Source: Candidatus Hydrogenedens terephthalaticus JGI OTU-1
GTDB lineage: Bacteria; Hydrogenedentota; Hydrogenedentia; Hydrogenedentales; Hydrogenedentaceae
Length of the DNA: 28,890 bases
NCBI GenBank assembly: GCA_000493945.1
Contig: AWNW01000007.1
Span: forward strand, 56,409-85,298
Direction: 5' to 3'
Positions 23,909 to 28,890 of this stretch are shown piece after piece. Both the position numbers and the translations under genes were made by a program. Every line of letters starts with the position of its first letter. The stretch's first letter is position 1. Under the pieces are notes generated by a model. That model did not search any database. It was given only the letters and a program-made list of their open reading frames with translations, and was not told the origin of the DNA.

Positions 23909-24499
23909 ATGAGTATATCACTTCCACAACTTCCTTTTGAACCTACTGCATTAGAACCTTATATCAGTTTAGAAACCATTAATTACCATTATGGCAAGCA
24001 TCATCAGGCTTATGTAAATAACCTCAACAGGTTATTAGAAAATTCCCCATTAAAAGAAAAAAGTTTAGAAGAAATTATTATGAATTCAGAAGGTCCTATA
24101 TTTAATAATTCAGCGCAGGTATGGAATCATACATTTTATTGGAACTGTTTAACTCAGAAAAAGACAGAACCGAGTAGTGAATTTGTAAAAGAAATTGAAA
24201 AAAACTTTGGGACTATGGAAAAAATGATAGAAACCTTACAACAATCTGCTGTTTCATTATTTGGCTCAGGTTGGGCTTGGCTGGTATATGATGCGGGCTC
24301 ATTAAAAGTAACACAAACAAGTAATGCCGATTTACCTATGAAACATAATCAAATAGCATTGTTTACAATAGATGTCTGGGAACATGCTTATTATATAGAT
24401 GTGAGAAATGACAGGGCTAAATATGTCAAAAATCTTTTGGATAATCTAATTAATTGGGTATTTGTTGAAGAAAACTATAAGAAAGCGATAAATCAATAG
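23909..24499 (+). CDS. sodB: superoxide dismutase, iron type
   Basis: Converts superoxide to oxygen and hydrogen peroxide; cytoplasmic, as there is no signal peptide. 196 residues. Metal ligands are His27 (INYHYGKHHQAYVNNLN), His74 (WNHTFYWNCL), and Asp155 with His159 (DVWEHAYYIDVRND). Gln70 just ahead of WNHTFYW occupies the iron-SOD second-shell position, and the whole AQVWNHTFYWN block is typical of iron enzymes rather than manganese ones. A good AAGGAG ribosome site lies eight bases before the ATG. It is followed after 52 bases by a Crp/Fnr regulator gene and is divergent from pilC/gspF across 143 bases. Confidence 0.95.
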   Translation: MSISLPQLPFEPTALEPYISLETINYHYGKHHQAYVNNLNRLLENSPLKEKSLEEIIMNSEGPIFNNSAQVWNHTFYWNCLTQKKTEPSSEFVKEIEKNFGTMEKMIETLQQSAVSLFGSGWAWLVYDAGSLKVTQTSNADLPMKHNQIALFTIDVWEHAYYIDVRNDRAKYVKNLLDNLINWVFVEENYKKAINQ

Positions 24500-24551
24500 A
24501 GGTTTTCTGTTGTATAACGAGTCGTAGGTATGAAAATAAAATAAGAATATT

Positions 24552-25265
24552 ATGCGAAATATAAATGAGAGAAAAGAATTTGATAAGACAATTGAACACG
24601 ATAGTTTCTTTTCTCATTTCACAAGTGAGTTTAAAGATTATATAAAAAGAAAAATTCACCTACGAACATACGACAAAAACCAGATTATTTATTTCCCAAA
24701 AGAAAAAATTACACATGTCTATATCGTCCATAAAGGGAAAATTCGTATTACGAGAGTTAGTGAAACTGGGAAAGTAGTTACTTTTAGACATGTAATAACA
24801 GGAGATATATTCGGAGACGAAGTTTTGTTGAGTAAAAAACAAAGGGAGGAATATGCGGAAGCAATTATAAAATCAGAGGTCTGGCTAATTCCTCTTATGG
24901 AGTTCTTAAAAGCAAAAGAAGAAAATCAGATATTTGCAAAACTTTACGAAAAAAAATTAATGGAGAGATGCAAAGAGTATGAAGAAACATTTGCGGATAG
25001 TGTTTTCTATACTGCTATAAAACGAGTAGCAAGAAAAATAATTAGAGAAATAAAGAGAGAAATAAATCCAACAAAAAAGTTGGTTGTTACTCATCAAGAA
25101 TTAGCCAACTTATTAGGTATTCGTAGGGAAACCATTACTACTTGTTTGAAGATTTTAGAGAAAGAAGGATTTATTGAAAAGAAAAAGGGTAGTATAATAA
25201 TAAAAAATCAAATAAATTTTGAGAATTGGATAGAAAAAAATAATACAATAAAAGGAAATCACTAA
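24552..25265 (+). CDS. Crp/Fnr-family transcription regulator
   Basis: 237 residues. An N-terminal cNMP-binding-type beta-roll (about 35-135: YDKNQIIYFPKEKITHVYIVHKGKIRITRV, TGDIFGDEVLLSK) is followed by a long dimerisation helix and a C-terminal Crp-type winged helix at about 178-215 (VTHQELANLLGIRRETITTCLKILEKEGFIEKKKGSIII). The phosphate-binding cassette is degenerate: GDIFGDEVLL followed by KKQREEYAEA lacks the PR(T/S)A arginine-serine pair, so classic cAMP binding is unlikely. No N-terminal Fnr-type cysteine cluster is present. The ligand is therefore unknown. It lies between sodB and glgC (nine bases to the latter); control of one or both neighbours is plausible but inferred. There is no strong ribosome site at ATG 24552. 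Confidence 0.88.
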   Translation: MRNINERKEFDKTIEHDSFFSHFTSEFKDYIKRKIHLRTYDKNQIIYFPKEKITHVYIVHKGKIRITRVSETGKVVTFRHVITGDIFGDEVLLSKKQREEYAEAIIKSEVWLIPLMEFLKAKEENQIFAKLYEKKLMERCKEYEETFADSVFYTAIKRVARKIIREIKREINPTKKLVVTHQELANLLGIRRETITTCLKILEKEGFIEKKKGSIIIKNQINFENWIEKNNTIKGNH

Positions 25266-25274
25266 GGAGTAGTT

Positions 25275-26492
25275 ATGGAAGTATCAATGAAAGATGTACT
25301 CGCTGTATTGCTTGCCGGGGGAGCTGGGGAAAGATTGCATCCTCTGACGAAAAATAGAGCTAAACCTGCAGTTCCGTTCGGTGGTATTTATAGGATTGTG
25401 GACTTTACACTTTCCAATTGTATTAATTCAAACTGTAGAAGGATTCAGGTCCTTGTTCAATATAAATCAAATTCTCTTTCAAGACATATAAGGAATGCAT
25501 GGAATATCGTCCATAGAGAATTGGGAGAATTTATAGATATTATTCCACCTCAAATGCGAATAAATGATAGTTGGTATCGCGGGACTGCAGATGCTATCTA
25601 TCAAAATCTATATTCCATTGACCAGGAAGACCCCAAAATAGTCCTTGTTTTGGCAGGTGACCATATTTACAAAATGGACTATCAAAAAATGATTCGTTAC
25701 CATCAGGAGAGAGAAGCAGAATTAACTATATCTGCCCTTGAGGTTCCAATAGAAGAAGGTCATCGCTTCGGGATTATGCAAATAGACAGGAACAATAAGA
25801 TTATTGGATTTGAAGAAAAACCCAACAATCCAAAACCAATACCTGATAAACCTGATAAGTGTCTTGCCTCTATGGGAATATATGTATTTAATAGAGATTT
25901 ACTTACCAATGCTGTAAAAGAAGATGCAGAAAGAGTTAATTCCGACCATGATTTTGGAAAAAACATTATTCCAAGATTAATCGAAAAAAACAATGTGTAT
26001 GCTTATCCATTTGAAGATTTAAATAAAAAGGAAATACCCTACTGGCGTGATGTCGGAACACTTGATAGTTACTGGGAAGCCAATATGGATTTAGTGGAAG
26101 TAACCCCTTTGTTTAATTTATATGACCGTGAATGGCCCATAAGAACAGTTGTCCCATCAAGACCACCTGCAAAATTTGTCTTTGCAGATTTTGGACATCG
26201 CATAGGTGTGGCATTAGACTCTATCGTAAGCCCAGGATGTATTATTAGTGGAGGTATGGTTAAAAGAAGTGTTCTTTCAACAGATGTTCGCATAAATAGT
26301 TATGCTTATGTTGAAGAATCTATTCTTTTTGATGGCTGTAACATAGGACGGCATTCAAAAATACGCCGTGCTATTATCGAAAAAAATGTACAAGTACCAG
26401 ATAACACAGTTATTGGATATGATCTTGAGGAAGATTCTAAAAAATATCGTCTTACACCTTCAGGCGTTGTAGTGGTTGAAAATACAATATAA
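25275..26492 (+). CDS. glgC: glucose-1-phosphate adenylyltransferase (ADP-glucose pyrophosphorylase)
   Basis: Makes ADP-glucose from glucose-1-phosphate and ATP, the committed step of bacterial glycogen synthesis. 405 residues, normal length. The nucleotidyltransferase domain shows VLLAGGAGERLHPLTKNRAKPAVPFGG, YRIVDFTLSNCINS, WYRGTADAIYQN, LVLAGDHIYKMDY, FGIMQID and GFEEKP, then ASMGIYVF, DFGKNIIP and YWRDVGTLDSYWEANMDL. The C-terminal 110 residues form the left-handed beta-helix with isoleucine-patch hexapeptides (VSPGCIISGG, EESILFDGCNIG, IRRAIIEKNVQVP). AAGGAGT ribosome site; ATG 25275 chosen, ATG 25287 also possible. No glycogen synthase or branching enzyme lies nearby. Confidence 0.96.
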   Translation: MEVSMKDVLAVLLAGGAGERLHPLTKNRAKPAVPFGGIYRIVDFTLSNCINSNCRRIQVLVQYKSNSLSRHIRNAWNIVHRELGEFIDIIPPQMRINDSWYRGTADAIYQNLYSIDQEDPKIVLVLAGDHIYKMDYQKMIRYHQEREAELTISALEVPIEEGHRFGIMQIDRNNKIIGFEEKPNNPKPIPDKPDKCLASMGIYVFNRDLLTNAVKEDAERVNSDHDFGKNIIPRLIEKNNVYAYPFEDLNKKEIPYWRDVGTLDSYWEANMDLVEVTPLFNLYDREWPIRTVVPSRPPAKFVFADFGHRIGVALDSIVSPGCIISGGMVKRSVLSTDVRINSYAYVEESILFDGCNIGRHSKIRRAIIEKNVQVPDNTVIGYDLEEDSKKYRLTPSGVVVVENTI

Positions 26493-26509
26493 ACTATAAA
26501 TGGTTATTT

Positions 26510-27619
26510 ATGAAAATACTTCATTATAAAAGAAAAAAAGCAGTAGTTTTTTTACTTCTAATTGGGGTATATTTGTTCTCTTTACGAATCTATTCCGATA
26601 TACCTAATACAACTGAAATTACGGTAAAACCAACATTAGATAATATAGATAAGTTGTTAGAGGAAGAGATAAGCAAAAATGCAGAATACAAATCCCCTGA
26701 AGAATTACTTAAAAAGGCAAACGACTTATTAAATTTAATAGATTATTTTAAAGAACGAAAAGAAAAGAATGTAATAGAAAAGATAATGTTATCAGTAGAA
26801 GAAATATATAAAGAAGGTTTATCCAAATACCCTGATCATATAAAAATATATGATGATTATGGGGCATTTTTATATGATTACAAAGGAGATTATATAAATT
26901 CTGTTCGTTTATGGGAACAAGGATATAGACTTAATGAAAAAGATGCAAGCATAAACAATAATTTAGCCCTTCATTATTTTCACATAGGTGAATATGATAG
27001 AGGTTGGGAACATTTGCAAAATGCATTAAAATATGGTGAGAGCGAACCTAATATATTATATAACTCAGCCCAGATATTTATAATTTATAGAAATCAAATT
27101 CAAGAGAGAACCGGTTGGAATAAAGAAAAAATTTATAAAAAAGCAATGGATTATTCAGAAAAAGCAGCAAAAATAAGCCCAGATGATTTTGAATTATTAA
27201 AAGATTATGCATTAAATTTTTTTACTGCCGCACAATTTGATTTACCTATAGATGGGAAAAAATCTGCCTTTGCATGGCAAAGTGCCAGAAAACATGCACG
27301 AAACGATGATGAAGTTTTTTATACATGGGTAAACGAAGGAAGAGCATGGTTAGCCATAAACGAACTAAAAAAAGCGAGAGAGTGTCTCGTTGAGGCTATA
27401 AAAATACGACCCGATAGTGTAATTGTTAAAGATATTTTATTACGAATTGATTCGGGAGAAATTAAAGAGAATATAGAAGAACAAAAAAAAGCAAAAAATA
27501 AGCCACCCGAAGAAGAATATAGGAATCCTTTAATATCTCCCTTTAAGAACTTTTCAGGTAAGAAAAATAAAACACCCCTTTATCCACAACAAATTAAACC
27601 AGAGAATAAGAAAAACTAA
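26510..27619 (+). CDS. exported or membrane-anchored TPR protein
   Basis: 369 residues. A basic start and a hydrophobic stretch (about 11-28, AVVFLLLIGVYLFSL) make a signal peptide or anchor. The body is helical with tetratricopeptide-type repeats between about 100 and 310: YPDHIKIYDDYGAFLYDYKGD, WEQGYRLNEKDASINNNLALHYFHIGEYDRGWEHLQNAL, NILYNSAQIF, and NEGRAWLAINELKKARECLVEAIKIRPDSV. The tail is polar, basic and proline-containing. TPR proteins are scaffolds; the partner is unknown. The gene starts 17 bases after glgC and ends 10 bases before the rhomboid gene, so it is probably part of a glgC-TPR-rhomboid-J-domain run. Confidence 0.75.
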   Translation: MKILHYKRKKAVVFLLLIGVYLFSLRIYSDIPNTTEITVKPTLDNIDKLLEEEISKNAEYKSPEELLKKANDLLNLIDYFKERKEKNVIEKIMLSVEEIYKEGLSKYPDHIKIYDDYGAFLYDYKGDYINSVRLWEQGYRLNEKDASINNNLALHYFHIGEYDRGWEHLQNALKYGESEPNILYNSAQIFIIYRNQIQERTGWNKEKIYKKAMDYSEKAAKISPDDFELLKDYALNFFTAAQFDLPIDGKKSAFAWQSARKHARNDDEVFYTWVNEGRAWLAINELKKARECLVEAIKIRPDSVIVKDILLRIDSGEIKENIEEQKKAKNKPPEEEYRNPLISPFKNFSGKKNKTPLYPQQIKPENKKN

Positions 27620-27629
27620 TTATTTTGTT

Positions 27630-28364
27630 ATGTCATATTATCAAAAAAGTTACTATTATGAAAATATAAGTTATTTCCGTCCTCCTATAACATCCGGAGT
27701 TCGAACACTTATATTAATCAATATTACTGTATTTGTAATTCAACTAATTATTGGGTTACTGATCTCAATATCAAACTCCCTGTTTAATGGGTCTTTCTTT
27801 ATAAGTCAATCATTATCCTATTTTCATATATTTTATTGGATAGGATTTAATGTTCCCATGTTTGTAAAAGGTGCTTTATGGCAACCTCTTACATATATGT
27901 TTATTCATTCAAGTTTAATGCATTTATTTTTTAATATGCTATGGCTTTATGTATTTGGTCCCGAAGTGGAAATATATTTTACAAAAAAAAGATTTATCAC
28001 ATTTTATCTTTTTTGTGGAGTTATCTCTGTATTGGTAAACTTTATTCCTTTCGTTATACGAGGATTCCAACCTCCTGTTATAGGTGCAAGTGGAAGTATT
28101 ATGGCAGTCTTGATTGCCTTTGCTTATATTAACCCCGAACGAGAATTTATTCTATTCCCTTTACCTATTCCTATTAATGCAAGAGGTATCGTTATTTTAG
28201 TGATATTGATGAATTTATTTTATACTTTAGGGGAAACCCAATACTCTGTATTAACACATTTTGCAGGTATGGGGATAGGTTATCTTTATATTTCTGCAGA
28301 TTATTTAGGAATTCTATATAAAATAAAAAAAGCACTTGGTTTAGATAAATTTGATGTTATATAA
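27630..28364 (+). CDS. rhomboid-family intramembrane serine protease
   Basis: 244 residues, about six membrane spans. The family core is complete: WQPLTYMFIHSSLMHLFFNMLWLYVFG (span 2 with the HxxxN oxyanion pair), GASGS with catalytic Ser154, and LTHFAGMGIGY with catalytic His210 in the last span. Rhomboids cleave transmembrane substrates within or near the membrane; substrates here are unknown. The short N-terminal cytoplasmic part has no zinc finger or other added domain. It follows the TPR gene by 10 bases and precedes the membrane J-domain gene by 39 bases. There is no clear Shine-Dalgarno site. Confidence 0.92.
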   Translation: MSYYQKSYYYENISYFRPPITSGVRTLILINITVFVIQLIIGLLISISNSLFNGSFFISQSLSYFHIFYWIGFNVPMFVKGALWQPLTYMFIHSSLMHLFFNMLWLYVFGPEVEIYFTKKRFITFYLFCGVISVLVNFIPFVIRGFQPPVIGASGSIMAVLIAFAYINPEREFILFPLPIPINARGIVILVILMNLFYTLGETQYSVLTHFAGMGIGYLYISADYLGILYKIKKALGLDKFDVI

Positions 28365-28403
28365 CAAATATTTTCGTTAAATATAGTAAGGTGTTTCTGT
28401 TAT

Positions 28404-28751
28404 ATGTTTCCGAGTTTTCAAGAATTTTTAATGTTTATTGTGATTATTATCCTGTTAAATTTTACAGGAATACTACCTATTGTTATACGGACATTTAAGG
28501 AATTTCGGGGAGATTATGATGGTTATAAAGAGAGTGAAAGTAAAAATGTTAAGAACAATATAAGTCCACAAAATATAGAAATATCATATCGTCTATTAGG
28601 TGTTTCTCCCAGCAGTAGTTGGGAAGAAATAGAAAGAGCATATAGAAGAAAGGCAAAACTACACCATCCGGACCTCGGTGGTGATGAAGATACCATGAAA
28701 GCATTAAATGAAGCGTATGAAATGTTAAAAAGAATTTATAAAAGGAAATAA
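28404..28751 (+). CDS. membrane-anchored J-domain protein
   Basis: 115 residues. A single hydrophobic span at about 9-30 (LMFIVIIILLNFTGILPIV), a polar linker, and a C-terminal J-domain at about 55-115: SYRLLGVSPSSSWEEIERAYRRKAKLHHPDLGG, with the HPD tripeptide that stimulates DnaK ATPase, then MKALNEAYEMLKRIY. The layout (anchor first, J-domain last, HPDxGG followed by NEAYE.L) is like mitochondrial Pam18/Tim14 and bacterial membrane J-proteins rather than full DnaJ; Gly/Phe and zinc regions are absent. It probably recruits DnaK to the membrane. It directly follows the rhomboid gene and precedes the Tat-signal gene by nine bases. Confidence 0.88.
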   Translation: MFPSFQEFLMFIVIIILLNFTGILPIVIRTFKEFRGDYDGYKESESKNVKNNISPQNIEISYRLLGVSPSSSWEEIERAYRRKAKLHHPDLGGDEDTMKALNEAYEMLKRIYKRK

Positions 28752-28760
28752 AGAAGATTT

Positions 28761-28890
28761 ATGAAAATGAATAGGAGAAAATTTTTATTTTCAACAGCAG
28801 TTACTTTGGGTTTAATAACGAAATCAAGGAGTTTATTTGCCAATAATAATAGAAGGAGAGTGGTTCTTCTCGGTTTTGATGGTGTTGAAC
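28761..28890 (+). CDS. alkaline-phosphatase-superfamily hydrolase, 5' end only, with intact twin-arginine signal (cut by window edge)
   Basis: The first 43 codons of a gene that runs off the window. The product starts MKMNRRKFLFSTAVTLG with NRRKFLF as the twin-arginine motif, a hydrophobic core, and an SLFA cleavage region, then enters the RRRVVLLGFDGVE metal-binding strand. From base 28796 on, the DNA is identical to the hydrolase gene behind mutL. This version has the natural complete signal and so looks like the ancestral 5' end. It starts nine bases after the J-domain gene. The start is ATG 28761 or 28767; the ribosome site is weak (AAAGAAG). Confidence 0.8.
   Translation, partial: MKMNRRKFLFSTAVTLGLITKSRSLFANNNRRRVVLLGFDGVE
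28796..28890 (+). repeat. 95-bp inverted repeat, copy 2 (reaches window edge)
   Basis: Exact match over all 95 bases to the reverse complement of 9098-9192. The match continues to the last base given, so its full length is unknown. The two copies face each other across the segment 9193-28795. Confidence 0.97.

Overview
The window reads as AT-rich chromosomal DNA (about one third G+C by eye) from a free-living bacterium that uses the standard code. It holds 21 full-length genes that can be assigned at least to a family or an architecture, one extra 58-codon gene, a type A RNase P RNA, and the first 43 codons of a further gene cut by the window edge. There are no tRNAs, transposases, phage genes or CRISPR arrays. 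Twin-arginine-exported enzymes, a large secreted glycosidase-like protein, endonuclease-type MutL, DksA, GlgC and solo TrpB2 would fit an uncultured bacterium of the Planctomycetota/Hydrogenedentota kind. That placement is inference, not proof.

Layout. 22-6167 (minus) is one tight run of eight genes: a cyclic-nucleotide-binding-domain protein, an unknown membrane-anchored protein, a zinc-ribbon/HTH protein, a 58-aa single-span protein, a cell-wall amidase, a GerMN-domain protein, glutamate racemase and a divergent polysaccharide deacetylase. It looks like a peptidoglycan/envelope operon. 6265-7239 (plus) encodes a Tat-exported TIM-barrel-like protein. 7248-14937 (minus) runs tex-like, dksA-like, lgt, mutL, then an alkaline-phosphatase-superfamily hydrolase. 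15044-17203 (minus) is a secreted glycosidase-like protein, divergent from 17268-20542 (plus), which holds a membrane sensor with a GAF domain and an NCS2 purine-type permease. 20566-23765 (minus) holds trpB2, rnpB and pilC/gspF. 23909-28751 (plus) holds sodB, a Crp/Fnr regulator, glgC, a TPR protein, a rhomboid protease and a membrane-anchored J-domain protein.

The most striking observation is at the right edge. The last 95 bases (28796-28890) are an exact inverted copy of 9098-9192, the 5' part of the hydrolase gene behind mutL. At the right edge this sequence follows a complete twin-arginine signal start. Behind mutL the signal's positively charged part is missing, and the gene instead starts at a TGATG overlap with the mutL stop. 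The two copies therefore flank a 19.6-kb segment as inverted repeats. This may be a real duplication able to invert the segment and swap 5' ends, two coexisting arrangements in a population, or an assembly junction. The sequence alone cannot decide.

Other points of interest are a perfect 6-1-6 palindrome over the probable -10 box of sodB (Fur/PerR-like operator), a Tex homologue whose YqgF-like core motifs are badly eroded, a sensor with no recognisable output domain paired with a permease, and the unannotated 58-aa membrane protein.
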